Of a DNA stretch of 64,000 nucleotides, positions 1 through 8,865 are shown one piece after another. Numbering within the stretch: position 1 is the first letter of the stretch; each line of letters begins with the position of its first letter. Source of the stretch: Bacteroidales bacterium (GTDB taxonomy: Bacteria > Bacteroidota > Bacteroidia > Bacteroidales > UBA932). The stretch lies in contig JAGCVJ010000015.1 of NCBI GenBank assembly GCA_017962375.1, positions 289,381 through 353,380 on the forward strand. The letters run 5' to 3'. The position numbers and the translations under genes are program-made. Below the pieces are notes generated by a model. That model ran no database searches, had not been told where the DNA came from, and worked only from the letters and a program-made list of their open reading frames with translations.

Positions 1-1
1 C

Positions 2-1027
2 GACCTGGACCAGACCTTCTACGAGGCTTTCTTCAGGATCAAGAGAGCTTACCAGGAAATGCATTCAGACCTTCCTCTAAAGGGCGAGCTTGTTCCGTGC
101 AGGTTCATCAAGAACTACACTCCGTCTTCCGGCAAGAGCCTCCTTCTTTTTGGCGGCGGAATAGACTGCCAGTCTTCATTTATCCGCAACGAAGAAAGGA
201 TAACAGACGTGCTGAACATTTACGCTTGGCTGGACGATATCGCTGAGGACAATAAAGTAGACCGCCACGATGACGAGTTCACAAGAAAATTCTGCCAAGT
301 GGCCGGCAAGACGCCAAGGCATATAAGATCGGACTTTTTCAAGGTTCTCAACATAGCGCAGATAGACAAAGACTTCAAGAAAGTTCTCCACACAGACTAC
401 TGGTACGGATTCCTCCATTCCATGGCTTTTATCTCCATGGGCATTCCTATGGCATACGCAAAGGGGCTGGACCAGATAATAATTGCAAGCTCCTTCAGGA
501 AGGGAATTCAAGGTTACTGCGCTTCGTTCATTACCACGGACAGCCAGTTCAGCTGGGCAGAAAACGGCACCACCCTGCATGACGGATTCGAGCTTATCCG
601 CCTGGAAAAGGTTAGGGTGCTGGTTGATTACCAGAAAAAGCACGGCAAGGCGCTTCCGCTTCACGTGTGCTCATTCAAAGACCACGAATGCTGCGTGTGC
701 GACAAATGCTTCCGCAGCATAGTGCAGATTGTGGCGGAAGGCGGGGATCCTAGAGACTTCGGGTTCCAGATAGAGGGTTCTTTAAAAGATTTTTACAGCA
801 AAACGGCGCCGGAAAATGTGTATCTTTGGAATTTGCCGAAAGAAAGAGACCGCTACTGGCCTCCGACAATGGCACGCATGAAAGAAAACTACGAAAACAT
901 CAAGGAGAAAGATTTTGTGGACTGGTTCATTTCATACGACTTCAACAAGGTTTTCAAAGACGGGATAAATAATTATTACAAGAAGAATTTCTGGAGCATA
1001 CTTAACAGGAAAATAAAGGGAAGATAA
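2..1027 (+). CDS. PP-loop (QueC-like) protein of polysaccharide locus, 5' partial
   Basis: The reading frame is open from base 2, so the gene starts before the window; about 341 residues are visible and an internal Met lies at base 59. Near its visible start it carries LLLFGGGIDCQSS, which resembles the SGGxDS PP-loop of N-type ATP pyrophosphatases such as QueC. A late cysteine cluster (CSFKDHECCVCDKC) resembles the zinc site of that family. It is followed after 3 bases by a GT4 glycosyltransferase, so it is probably co-transcribed with the polysaccharide genes. By family logic it would adenylate a carboxyl or carbonyl group of a precursor, but no substrate can be deduced. The degenerate loop (GGGIDC rather than SGGxDS) leaves open that it is a diverged or non-catalytic relative. 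Confidence 0.6.
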   Translation, partial: DLDQTFYEAFFRIKRAYQEMHSDLPLKGELVPCRFIKNYTPSSGKSLLLFGGGIDCQSSFIRNEERITDVLNIYAWLDDIAEDNKVDRHDDEFTRKFCQVAGKTPRHIRSDFFKVLNIAQIDKDFKKVLHTDYWYGFLHSMAFISMGIPMAYAKGLDQIIIASSFRKGIQGYCASFITTDSQFSWAENGTTLHDGFELIRLEKVRVLVDYQKKHGKALPLHVCSFKDHECCVCDKCFRSIVQIVAEGGDPRDFGFQIEGSLKDFYSKTAPENVYLWNLPKERDRYWPPTMARMKENYENIKEKDFVDWFISYDFNKVFKDGINNYYKKNFWSILNRKIKGR

Positions 1028-1030
1028 GCA

Positions 1031-2248
1031 ATGAAAAAAAGAATATTCATCTCGATACACTATATGGAAATAGGTGGAGCCGAGATCAGCCTTATGGGGC
1101 TTCTCGACTCTATTGACTATTCGAAATATGATGTGGACTTGTTTATTTACAAGCATAAGGGGGAATTGATGGAGTACATTCCAAAAGAAGTGAATATTCT
1201 TCCTGAAGAAAAAGCGTATGCCAACCTTGAAAATCCTATACGCAAAGCCCTCTTTAACGGCCGATTCAGATTAGTGGCGGCAAGACTGAAGGCCAAAATA
1301 GATTTCAAGTCATATTGCCGTAATCATCCTGACATGTTCGACGACTTTGCGGTTCATCAGATTACCGCGAAAAGGACAACGCCAGTACTTCCTTCGCTGG
1401 AAAAGTATGGAGAATACGATCTTGCAATCAGTTTTCTTCAGCCCCACAATATTGTGCTGGAGAAAGTCATGGCGAAAAAGAAAATATGCTGGATACACAC
1501 AGATTATACCGTTGTAAGCGTGGATCCCGAAATGGAGCTTCCGGTTTGGCAGCGGTTCGACAGAATCATATCCATATCAGACGCTGTAACGGAAACATTC
1601 CTGAAGGTCTTTCCTTCGCTTTCAGACAAGATAACGGTTATGCAGAATATCTTGCCACAGTCTTTTGTGGACAGGCGTTCTCTCCTTATTCCGCAGGAAA
1701 CCATAAGAAAAGAAATGCCGGTTGAAGATGGGGTTGTCAACATATTGTCTATAGGAAGGTATTCTATACAGAAAAACTTTGACAATGTTCCCCAGATTTG
1801 CCGCTATATTCTTGATTCCGGATGCCGTGTCCGCTGGTATATTATGGGATGGGGTTCCGAAGAGGGAGTTATTAGGGCTAACATTGAAAAGTATGGTGTT
1901 GCTTCGAATGTGATTTTGCTTGGCAAGAAGCAAAACCCGTATCCCTACATCAAGGCCTGCGACTGGTATGTTCAGCCATCCAGGTACGAGGGTGCGGCTG
2001 TAACAGTAAGGGAGGCTCAAATGCTCCACCGGCCTATTATTATTACGAACTACCCAACAGCGGCATCTCAAGTTAAAGATGGTCTTGACGGGAAGATAGT
2101 TCCTCTTGAAAATAAAAAATGCGCGGAGGGGATAGTGGCGGCCGTCAATGACGAGAACCTGAAGAATAGTATTGTTTCTTATTTGTCTGCCCACAGATAC
2201 GGCAATGAAGATGAGATAAGAGTATTGGAAAAATTGTTAGAAGGATAG
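1031..2248 (+). CDS. GT4-family glycosyltransferase
   Basis: This 405-residue protein has the two Rossmann-like halves of a GT-B enzyme. The N-terminal half starts with IHYMEIGGAEISL, the glycine-rich acceptor-side loop of GT4 enzymes. The C-terminal half has SIGRYSIQKNFDN and the E-x7-E nucleotide-sugar motif in YEGAAVTVREAQ. It would transfer a sugar from an activated donor to the growing lipid-linked repeat unit at the cytoplasmic face of the inner membrane. It sits 3 bases after the PP-loop gene and 4 bases before the polymerase gene, so it belongs to the operon. Donor and linkage cannot be told from sequence. Confidence 0.88.
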   Translation: MKKRIFISIHYMEIGGAEISLMGLLDSIDYSKYDVDLFIYKHKGELMEYIPKEVNILPEEKAYANLENPIRKALFNGRFRLVAARLKAKIDFKSYCRNHPDMFDDFAVHQITAKRTTPVLPSLEKYGEYDLAISFLQPHNIVLEKVMAKKKICWIHTDYTVVSVDPEMELPVWQRFDRIISISDAVTETFLKVFPSLSDKITVMQNILPQSFVDRRSLLIPQETIRKEMPVEDGVVNILSIGRYSIQKNFDNVPQICRYILDSGCRVRWYIMGWGSEEGVIRANIEKYGVASNVILLGKKQNPYPYIKACDWYVQPSRYEGAAVTVREAQMLHRPIIITNYPTAASQVKDGLDGKIVPLENKKCAEGIVAAVNDENLKNSIVSYLSAHRYGNEDEIRVLEKLLEG

Positions 2249-2252
2249 GATT

Positions 2253-3371
2253 ATGGGCTCAATGCAGGCAATGTTTTATTATCCGATATTCCTGGCAGTA
2301 ATGCTGGGGGTTTCGATTGTGCATTTCTACCGCCTGTATCCTATGGACACTGACACGCTTCTGGACAAGAAGAAGCCGATGATTCTTATCTCCATCCTGG
2401 TTGTTGCCACTATCATATTCCTTGGCCTTAGGCCTATTTCGGGAAGATTCTTTGGCGACACTTCCACATACGCTGGCGTGTTTATGCTGATGGCGGACGA
2501 TCTGCTGCTGCCCGACACAACTACAGGAGACTGGCTGTTCAACATGCTGATGTACGGCTGTTCCAAGCTGATGAACGTGCAGAGCTTCTTCCTCATAATA
2601 GAAATCATTTACATTGTCCCGATATATTTTGCCTGCAGGCGCTTTTCAAGGGAAAACTGCCCAACCCTTATCATTTTCGCCCTGACCGCATTCTCTTTCT
2701 TCTCCTACGGAGTGAATGGAATCCGAAACGGCGCGGCCAGCAGCATTTTCATGCTGGCATTGAGTTTTCTCAAGGGCGAAAAGCCTAGGGAGAAGGTTAT
2801 TTTTGTAGTGCTAAGTTTTCTCTCCTACAACATGCACCACTCCATGGCCCTTCCTATAGTGGCTTCCATTGCGGCATATTTCATCCGCAACCCTAAACTG
2901 ATGTTCTATTTCTGGCTGGCGTCTATTGCGCTCAGCCTTACTGTTGGAGGCTCTATTTCTGATATTTTCTCGAATTTGGGATTTGACGAAAGACTGAACA
3001 CTTATATGACAGGAGATGCCGCTGACGAAGACGTGGTAAGAGATGTGTTCCGCTGGGACTTCCTTCTCTATTCCTCAATGCCGGTTGTACTTGGGTGGTA
3101 TGTTATTTTCAGGCGCCGAATCTATACCAAGACCTATGCTATTCTGCTTGGAACATACATCTATGCTAACGCTTTCTGGGTAATGGTTATCCGCGCGGCT
3201 TTCTCCAACAGGTTCGCATACTTGAGCTGGTTCCTCTACCCTATAGCGCTTGCCTATCCTATGCTGGTTATGCCGGTTTGGAAAGACAAACCCGGACTTA
3301 AGGTGGGAATAATCATGATAGGCCATCTGGCATTTACAATATTGATGTGGTACCTGACGGGAAGATATTAG
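2253..3371 (+). CDS. EpsG-family polysaccharide polymerase (Wzy-like)
   Basis: This is a 372-residue, very hydrophobic protein with about ten predicted membrane segments. An early GLRPISGRFFGDTSTYAG stretch matches the pattern of EpsG family proteins, which typically have a short R/D-containing loop followed by a D-T-xx-Y motif. EpsG/Wzy proteins polymerise lipid-linked repeat units at the periplasmic face of the inner membrane. Its place among glycosyltransferases supports this role. ATG at 2253 lies 4 bases after the upstream stop; a second Met four codons in is an alternative. There is no other polymerase candidate in the visible cluster. A flippase (Wzx) is not seen and may lie upstream of the window. 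Confidence 0.8.
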   Translation: MGSMQAMFYYPIFLAVMLGVSIVHFYRLYPMDTDTLLDKKKPMILISILVVATIIFLGLRPISGRFFGDTSTYAGVFMLMADDLLLPDTTTGDWLFNMLMYGCSKLMNVQSFFLIIEIIYIVPIYFACRRFSRENCPTLIIFALTAFSFFSYGVNGIRNGAASSIFMLALSFLKGEKPREKVIFVVLSFLSYNMHHSMALPIVASIAAYFIRNPKLMFYFWLASIALSLTVGGSISDIFSNLGFDERLNTYMTGDAADEDVVRDVFRWDFLLYSSMPVVLGWYVIFRRRIYTKTYAILLGTYIYANAFWVMVIRAAFSNRFAYLSWFLYPIALAYPMLVMPVWKDKPGLKVGIIMIGHLAFTILMWYLTGRY

Positions 3372-3373
3372 AA

Positions 3374-4453
3374 ATGAAGATACTGTATGTCATAACATCG
3401 CTGAGGACAGGCGGGGCGGAAAAGCTTGTGGTGCAGCTCTCAGAGTTCATGAAGAACCGGGGGCACGAGGTTGACGTGGCCCTGTTCGACGGGGAGGAGA
3501 CCGATTTCAAGAAAGACCTTGAGGGCATGGGAATAAAGACATACAGTTTCGGTGTGGGGGAGAGCATTTATTCACCGAAAATGCTGAGGTGCCTGAAGGC
3601 TTTGCTAAGGAAAGGCAAATACGATATAGTCCACACCCACAACTCATCCCCGCAGATTTTTGCCGCTCTTGCCAGGCGTTCCGCCGGCGGGGCCAAATTC
3701 ATACATACCGAGCACAACACCACCGGCAGAAGGCGCACCTGGTATTTCCGCCTGATAGACAGGTGGGTGTACAAAAAATTCGCGAGAACAATCTGCATTT
3801 CCGACCAGGCTTACGATAATCTTGCCGCCCATTTGGGAAATAAGAAAATAGGGCTTCAGACAATAAAGAACGGGGCGGACATTTCCCGTCTTGTGTCGGC
3901 CGAACCCGTCCCTGATTTGAGGAAAGATTCTCCTGAGCATGTGGTGGTGATGGTTGCCGCCTTCCGTCCCCAGAAAGACCAAGACACGTTGGTAAGGGCA
4001 ATGACATACCTGGGCGAAGACTACGTTCTTTGGCTGGTTGGCGGTGGAGAAAGAATGGATGAGGTCAAAAGCCTTGCAAAAGAATTGTCTTTGGAAAATC
4101 GCGTGAAGTTCTTCGGGCTGAGGATGGATGTTCCGCAGATACTCAAGACGGCAGACGTAGTGGTAATGAGTTCGCATTACGAGGGGCTTTCTCTATCCAG
4201 CATTGAGGGAATGGCAGTTGGGAAGCCTTTCATTGCTTCAGATGTTGACGGCTTGAGAGAGATAGTCGGCGGGGCTGGCATACTTTTCAAGGAGGGCGAT
4301 GCAGAAGGCCTTGCATCTGAGATAAAGAAATGCTGCACGGACAAGGATTATTGCTCGGCAGTGGCTTCGGCCTGCATGGATCGGGCCCGCGAGTATGACT
4401 TTGAGAAGATGGCGCTCTCGTATGAGGCTGTATATAAGGAGGTTTTGAAATGA
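3374..4453 (+). CDS. GT4-family glycosyltransferase
   Basis: The start is set at ATG 3374, two bases after the polymerase stop. A longer frame begins inside the polymerase gene, but its first nine codons are unlike the family. The 359-residue product opens with MKILYVITSLRTGGAEKLV, a textbook GT4 N-terminus, has HTHNSSPQI in the first domain, and carries the E-x7-E motif in YEGLSLSSIEGM. It probably adds one sugar to the undecaprenyl-linked repeat unit in the cytoplasm. The stop overlaps the next gene by four bases (ATGA), which indicates translational coupling. Confidence 0.88.
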   Translation: MKILYVITSLRTGGAEKLVVQLSEFMKNRGHEVDVALFDGEETDFKKDLEGMGIKTYSFGVGESIYSPKMLRCLKALLRKGKYDIVHTHNSSPQIFAALARRSAGGAKFIHTEHNTTGRRRTWYFRLIDRWVYKKFARTICISDQAYDNLAAHLGNKKIGLQTIKNGADISRLVSAEPVPDLRKDSPEHVVVMVAAFRPQKDQDTLVRAMTYLGEDYVLWLVGGGERMDEVKSLAKELSLENRVKFFGLRMDVPQILKTADVVVMSSHYEGLSLSSIEGMAVGKPFIASDVDGLREIVGGAGILFKEGDAEGLASEIKKCCTDKDYCSAVASACMDRAREYDFEKMALSYEAVYKEVLK

Positions 4454-5589
4454 CACAGAAGAAGAAAATAGTTAGGATATCCAACATCCCCACCTCGCTG
4501 AACATTTTTTGCAAAGATTTGTTCAGGGAACTTTCTGCGGATTACGAGATGGTGGCTGTTTCTTCTCCGGGAAAGGATCTGGATGAAATAGCCGAGAGGG
4601 AAGGAATTCGGACAATTGCTGTTCCGATTGAACGGCGAATGGCTCCTTTCAAGGATGTCGTGACACTCTTCCGCCTGATAAAAGTCTTCCGCAGGGAACG
4701 TCCGGACATGGTCCACAGCATAGGGCACAAGGCCGCCATACTGGGGCAGTTTGCCGCAAGGCTTACAGGCGTGCCTTACCGTGTGCACAACTTCACCGGC
4801 TTGGCCTTTCCAACGGCAACGGGTTTTAGCAGATGGGTTTTGAAGAAAGTTGACAAGTTCATCTGCTGGAACTCCACAGACATTCTTCCTGAGGGCAAGG
4901 GGGTGATGAACGACCTTCAGCAGAACAAGATAACCAAGAAGCCTCTTAGGATACTTGGCAACGGCAACATAAGGGGCATAGATCTTGATCATTATGCCCG
5001 CACTCAGGAGGTTTTAGCCCAGGCTAGTACAATACGGGAGGAAAAATTTTTTACATTTGTATTTATTGGCCGAATTGTTGCCGACAAGGGAATCAATGAG
5101 CTGGTTGAGGCTTTCTGCCGTTTAAACGCGGAAAATCCTTCAACGAGGCTGATTCTTGTCGGTGACAGGGACAATGGGATCAATCCTGTATCCGAGCTTA
5201 CATCGCAGAGGATTAGGGATTGTGAAAACATAATTGAAGCTGGGCTGCAGAAAGACGTCAGGCCGTGGTATGCCGCTTCGGACTGCTTCATTCTGCCGAG
5301 TTACAGGGAGGGCTTTCCAAATTCTGTAATTGAGGCCGGAGCAATGGGGCTTCCGAGCATTGTTACGGACATAAACGGGGCCAACGAGATAATAATCGCC
5401 GGGAAAAACGGGCTGATTGTGCCGTCAAAAAGCGCAGACGCTCTTTTCTCCGCGATGAAAAGAATGATGGAGGACGACTCTTTCAGGGAAAGCGCCGCCT
5501 CGTGCTCTAGAGAGCTTATAGCTTCCAGGTATGACCGCCATTATGTGTGGAAATGCCTGAAAGATTTTTACAGGGAAAAACTTGGATGA
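4450..5589 (+). CDS. GT4-family glycosyltransferase
   Basis: This 379-residue GT-B enzyme has [18 protein letters not shown] in the first domain and the donor-binding E-x7-E motif in [15 protein letters not shown] in the second, with [18 protein letters not shown] between them. This layout resembles the GT4 enzymes that add the second sugar after PglC-like initiating transferases; the PglC-like gene follows directly, with a 4-base ATGA overlap. The two may therefore act consecutively on the same lipid carrier. That order is inferred from gene order. The start codon overlaps the end of the previous gene, so this is part of a tightly coupled operon. Confidence 0.88.
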   Translation: MTQKKKIVRISNIPTSLNIFCKDLFRELSADYEMVAVSSPGKDLDEIAEREGIRTIAVPIERRMAPFKDVVTLFRLIKVFRRERPDMVHSIGHKAAILGQFAARLTGVPYRVHNFTGLAFPTATGFSRWVLKKVDKFICWNSTDILPEGKGVMNDLQQNKITKKPLRILGNGNIRGIDLDHYARTQEVLAQASTIREEKFFTFVFIGRIVADKGINELVEAFCRLNAENPSTRLILVGDRDNGINPVSELTSQRIRDCENIIEAGLQKDVRPWYAASDCFILPSYREGFPNSVIEAGAMGLPSIVTDINGANEIIIAGKNGLIVPSKSADALFSAMKRMMEDDSFRESAASCSRELIASRYDRHYVWKCLKDFYREKLG

Positions 5590-6212
5590 AAAAAGGCTGG
5601 GGCATATACAAGAACTTTTTCAAAAGAGTGCTGGACTTTTTGATAGCGCTTGTGGGTCTTGTGTGCGTGGGCTGGCTGCTTCTGATTTTCATTGTGCTGC
5701 TGCACTTTGCAAACAAAGGGGCGGGAGTTTTCTTCCTTCAGGAAAGGCCGGGCAAAGACGCAAAGATTTTCAAGGTCATAAAGTTCAAGACAATGACCGA
5801 TGAAAGAGACGAGAACGGAGAGCTGCTGCCGGACGAGAAGAGGGTGACCAAAATAGGGAAGATAGTGCGCTCAACTTCCATAGACGAGCTGCCTCAGCTG
5901 ATAAATGTGCTGAAGGGAGATATGTCGCTGGTAGGGCCGCGGCCTCTGCTGATTAGGTATTTGCCTCTTTACAGCCCGGAGCAGGCACGCCGTCACGAGG
6001 TCAGGCCGGGCATTACCGGCTGGGCTCAGTGCCATGGCAGGAACAATATCAGCTGGGGCGAGAAGTTCAAGCTGGACGTGTGGTATGTGGACCACTGCTC
6101 GCTTTGGCTGGACATAAAGACGTTGTTCATAACAGCAAAGAAAGTTCTTGTCAGAGAAGGCATAACTGGAGAAAGCCAAGCGGCTAAAGAAGGTTTTAAC
6201 GGACATAATTAA
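5586..6212 (+). CDS. PglC-like monotopic phosphoglycosyl transferase (initiating sugar transferase)
   Basis: The start at ATG 5586 overlaps the upstream stop (ATGA) and gives 208 residues, the usual size of small PglC/WcaJ-C-type enzymes; a longer frame from 5547 lies wholly inside the previous gene. A single N-terminal hydrophobic segment is followed by the family hallmarks [29 protein letters not shown] and RPGITGWAQ. These enzymes transfer a phospho-sugar from a UDP-sugar to undecaprenyl phosphate and so start the repeat unit. It is the only initiating transferase visible. The next gene is a PglD/NeuD-like acyltransferase, a pairing typical of modified amino-sugar pathways. Confidence 0.92.
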   Translation: MKKGWGIYKNFFKRVLDFLIALVGLVCVGWLLLIFIVLLHFANKGAGVFFLQERPGKDAKIFKVIKFKTMTDERDENGELLPDEKRVTKIGKIVRSTSIDELPQLINVLKGDMSLVGPRPLLIRYLPLYSPEQARRHEVRPGITGWAQCHGRNNISWGEKFKLDVWYVDHCSLWLDIKTLFITAKKVLVREGITGESQAAKEGFNGHN

Positions 6213-6218
6213 AAGACA

Positions 6219-6863
6219 ATGAAAGATATAGTAATTGTAGGTTTCGGGGGAATGGGTCGTGAGGTGGCCTGTTTCATTGATATGATTAACAAAAAAGAGC
6301 CAACCTGGAATTTCCTTGGTTTCTATGACGATGACCCGTCTTTTGTAGGCAAGGAAGGTTTTTGCGGCACGCTGGACGATTTGAACAAGGTTGACAAACC
6401 TACAGGAGTGGTGATTGCCGTAGGCAAGCCTGCTACAAGAAAGGCTGTGGTTGAGCGCCTCAACGGCAAAAACCTCTATTTCCCGAATATTATTTCTCCC
6501 GACTGCTGTTTCTTCAAAGAAGATGACTACAAGATTGGAAAGGGCAACATTATCGGCGTGGGATGCCTTATAAGCCTGAACGTAACCATTGGTGATTTCA
6601 ATATCCTCAACAATCACATCGCGCTGGGTCACGACGTTACTTTGGGCAACTACAATTCGCTGATGATTGGAACCAAAATATGCGGAGCTTGCAACATAGG
6701 CGACAGGAATTACTTTGGGGTGAACTCCACAGTTCTCCAGACTTTTTCTGTTGGCAATGACACAATGGTGGGAACGGGCAGCGTCATTATGAAAAACACC
6801 CGTGATGACTCCACCTATTTCGGCAATCCGGCAATTTGCCTGTTAAAGAAAAAAGAACAGTGA
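6219..6863 (+). CDS. PglD/NeuD-like left-handed beta-helix acetyltransferase
   Basis: The 214-residue protein has an N-terminal Rossmann-like domain (VIVGFGGMGREVA) and a C-terminal hexapeptide-repeat beta-helix rich in G-N/D-x-N steps. NNHIALGHDV carries the likely catalytic histidine of PglD-type sugar N-acetyltransferases. NeuD-type enzymes instead O-acetylate sialic acids, and the sequence alone does not separate the two. It follows the PglC-like gene by six bases. No aminotransferase or dehydratase partner lies beside it; the only aminotransferase in the region is the convergent gene near 20.5-21.7 kb. Its stop codon overlaps the GTG start of the transketolase gene. Confidence 0.85.
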   Translation: MKDIVIVGFGGMGREVACFIDMINKKEPTWNFLGFYDDDPSFVGKEGFCGTLDDLNKVDKPTGVVIAVGKPATRKAVVERLNGKNLYFPNIISPDCCFFKEDDYKIGKGNIIGVGCLISLNVTIGDFNILNNHIALGHDVTLGNYNSLMIGTKICGACNIGDRNYFGVNSTVLQTFSVGNDTMVGTGSVIMKNTRDDSTYFGNPAICLLKKKEQ

Positions 6864-7675
6864 TTTTGACTGATCAGCTAGAAAGGGATTGCTTCCAGAT
6901 GAAGCTTAAGGCCTTGGAAATGACCCAGGGCTCAGCCTTCGGCTCGCATATTGGGGGCGGTTTCTCCGCGATGGAGATAATGGCTTCCATTTATGCCGTA
7001 GCGCAGATTCCGTCTATGGAAGATCCTGGCAGAGACCGTGTCATAGTGAGCAAGGGGCACTGCACCCTTGCCTATTTTACCGCACTTTGGAAGAAAGGTT
7101 TTCTTTCGGAAGAAGATCTTGCTTGTTTTGAGGCCGACGGATCTTCTTATTACGCTCACGCTTTCCGCAATCTGGCCAAGGGCATTGAGTTTTCAGGCGG
7201 CAGCCTGGGGCTTGGCGTTTCTTTTGCCGCGGGAGTGGCCAGGGCTTGCAAGGAAAAGAACCTGGAGAACAGAGTGTTTGTGGTTGTGGGAGACGGAGAA
7301 CTGAACGAGGGAATGGTATGGGAAGCCCTAATGTCAGCAGGCAAGATGAAACTCGACAACCTTACTGTTATTGTAGACAGAAACGGTTATCAGGTAGACG
7401 GTCCAACGGAAGAAGTTATGGATCTGTCTCCTCTGGAGAAGAAATTTGAAGCATTTGGATTTGAGGCTTGTACAATAGACGGGCACTCGCTTGGAGAACT
7501 GGTTGACGCTCTTTCGAAGCGGTCATCATCGCCGAGAGCTATAATTGCCAAAACAATAAAGGCCCACGGCATATCATTTTTGGAAAACAACAAAATGAGC
7601 CACCACTGCGTTCTTTCAAAGAAAAAGTACGAGCAGGCGGTTCAGGAAATTAAAGCCGCTTATGGAGCAGAGTAA
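6860..7675 (+). CDS. Transketolase-like protein, N-terminal (ThDP-binding) half
   Basis: The start chosen is GTG 6860, which overlaps the upstream stop as GTGA; a TTG at 6836 gives eight more residues. The roughly 271-residue product is the pyrophosphate-binding half of a split transketolase. It has VSKGHCTLA, the thiamine-diphosphate motif GDGELNEGMVWEA closing with VDRNGYQVDG, and a late HGISFLENN stretch. The partner half is the next gene, overlapping by 14 bases. Transketolases move a two-carbon ketol unit onto an aldehyde acceptor. In a polysaccharide locus and beside an acyl reductase, a dedicated biosynthetic role is more likely than pentose phosphate metabolism; that is inference from context. 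Confidence 0.88.
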   Translation: MILTDQLERDCFQMKLKALEMTQGSAFGSHIGGGFSAMEIMASIYAVAQIPSMEDPGRDRVIVSKGHCTLAYFTALWKKGFLSEEDLACFEADGSSYYAHAFRNLAKGIEFSGGSLGLGVSFAAGVARACKEKNLENRVFVVVGDGELNEGMVWEALMSAGKMKLDNLTVIVDRNGYQVDGPTEEVMDLSPLEKKFEAFGFEACTIDGHSLGELVDALSKRSSSPRAIIAKTIKAHGISFLENNKMSHHCVLSKKKYEQAVQEIKAAYGAE

Positions 7676-8630
7676 GATAAACGTGAAGCTGATGTCCATG
7701 GCAGGACAGGGCGGCAGTGTTTTTGGCATGGCCTTGCCTGTCTTGGCCCAAAGCCGTGAAGACATCAGGGTGCTCTCTGCCGATATGAGCACACCTGCCG
7801 GCCTTGACAAATTCAAGGCTGCTTATCCGGAGCGTTTCATTAATGTCGGAATTGCCGAGCAGAACTTGATCGGTTGCGCAGCCGGACTGGCTTCCGAGGG
7901 GCTGAGGCCGATATGCGTGGCTCAGTCTTGCTTCTTGTCTATGAGAAGCTTTGAGCAGATTCGCCAGTATGCGGGATATATGAAATTCCCGATAATAATT
8001 GCGGGCATCGCTTCTGGCCTTTCGCTTCAGTTTTTCGGCAACACTCATTTTGCTGTAGAAGATATTGCCCTGATGAGAATGGTTCCTGGCATGACTGTTG
8101 TCTGTCCTTGCGACAGCCTCGAGGCAGTAAAGGCATTTGAGTCTGCCCTGGAGCACGACGGTCCGGTTTACATTAGGATGTTCGGGGGAACGGGAGTTCC
8201 GTCTGTCTATGCGCAGGACTATGATTTCAGCCTTGGACGGGCAATTGTGCTCCGCGATGGAAAAGACGTTCAGATAATAGCCGCGGGAAGCGTGGTAAAG
8301 ACCGCATTGGACGCCGCCGCGATTCTGGAGCAGGAGGGAGTGCAGGCTTCGGTAGTGAATATGCACACCATAAAGCCACTGGATTCTTCTGCCATTGCTC
8401 TTGACAAGAAGCTTTTGGTTACTGTTGAAGAGCATCGCCGTTTTGGCGGATTGGGAGGGGCCGTTTCCGAATATCTTTCGGGAATGTCTCATCATCCGGA
8501 ATTGCTCAGGCTGGGATTCGGTGATGATAACATTAAAGTGGGCGGTTACGGCTATATGATGCAGGAAAGCGGTCTTTCTGCAGACGGCGTGGCACACAGT
8601 ATTTTGAATAAATTAAAAAGAATGATCTGA
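7662..8630 (+). CDS. Transketolase-like protein, C-terminal half
   Basis: The 322-residue protein carries the pyrimidine-binding and C-terminal domains of split transketolase/DXPS-like enzymes. NVGIAEQNLIG contains the glutamate that activates the ThDP cofactor. VVCPCDSLEAVKAFESAL and VTVEEHRRFGGLGGAVSEY are typical of the family. It overlaps the first half by 14 bases and the two very likely form an alpha2beta2 enzyme. The carrier protein gene begins one base after its stop. Split transketolase pairs are common in secondary-metabolite and branched-sugar pathways. The acceptor here is unknown; the aldehyde that the downstream LuxE-LuxC fusion could make is a candidate. Confidence 0.88.
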   Translation: MEQSKINVKLMSMAGQGGSVFGMALPVLAQSREDIRVLSADMSTPAGLDKFKAAYPERFINVGIAEQNLIGCAAGLASEGLRPICVAQSCFLSMRSFEQIRQYAGYMKFPIIIAGIASGLSLQFFGNTHFAVEDIALMRMVPGMTVVCPCDSLEAVKAFESALEHDGPVYIRMFGGTGVPSVYAQDYDFSLGRAIVLRDGKDVQIIAAGSVVKTALDAAAILEQEGVQASVVNMHTIKPLDSSAIALDKKLLVTVEEHRRFGGLGGAVSEYLSGMSHHPELLRLGFGDDNIKVGGYGYMMQESGLSADGVAHSILNKLKRMI

Positions 8631-8631
8631 T

Positions 8632-8865
8632 ATGAATGTATTGGAACAAGTAATTGAGATTGTCGCATCAGTCTGTGAAGTGGACAAGACGGAGGTTACT
8701 CCAGAAAGCACCGTAGGTGATTTCCCTGCTTGGGACAGCATGGGTCATTTGTCTATTTTGTCTCAGGTGGAGGAGACTTTCGGCATAAGTTTCGAGCCGG
8801 AAGAAATGATGGAGCTTGAAGACGTGAGCGACATCGTGAAAGCTATAGAAAACAAGATGGCGTGA
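8632..8865 (+). CDS. Acyl carrier protein (dedicated)
   Basis: A 77-residue acyl carrier protein. The phosphopantetheine attachment serine is Ser36 in FPAWDSMGHLSIL, a variant of the usual DSL motif, and the helix III region EMMELEDVSDIVKAIE is typical. It is held between the transketolase pair and an AMP-forming ligase, and its stop overlaps the ligase's GTG start. It is therefore probably a pathway-specific carrier rather than the fatty-acid synthesis ACP. A Sfp-type phosphopantetheinyl transferase that could activate it is encoded at 49607-50341, far away in the same window. Confidence 0.9.
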   Translation: MNVLEQVIEIVASVCEVDKTEVTPESTVGDFPAWDSMGHLSILSQVEETFGISFEPEEMMELEDVSDIVKAIENKMA

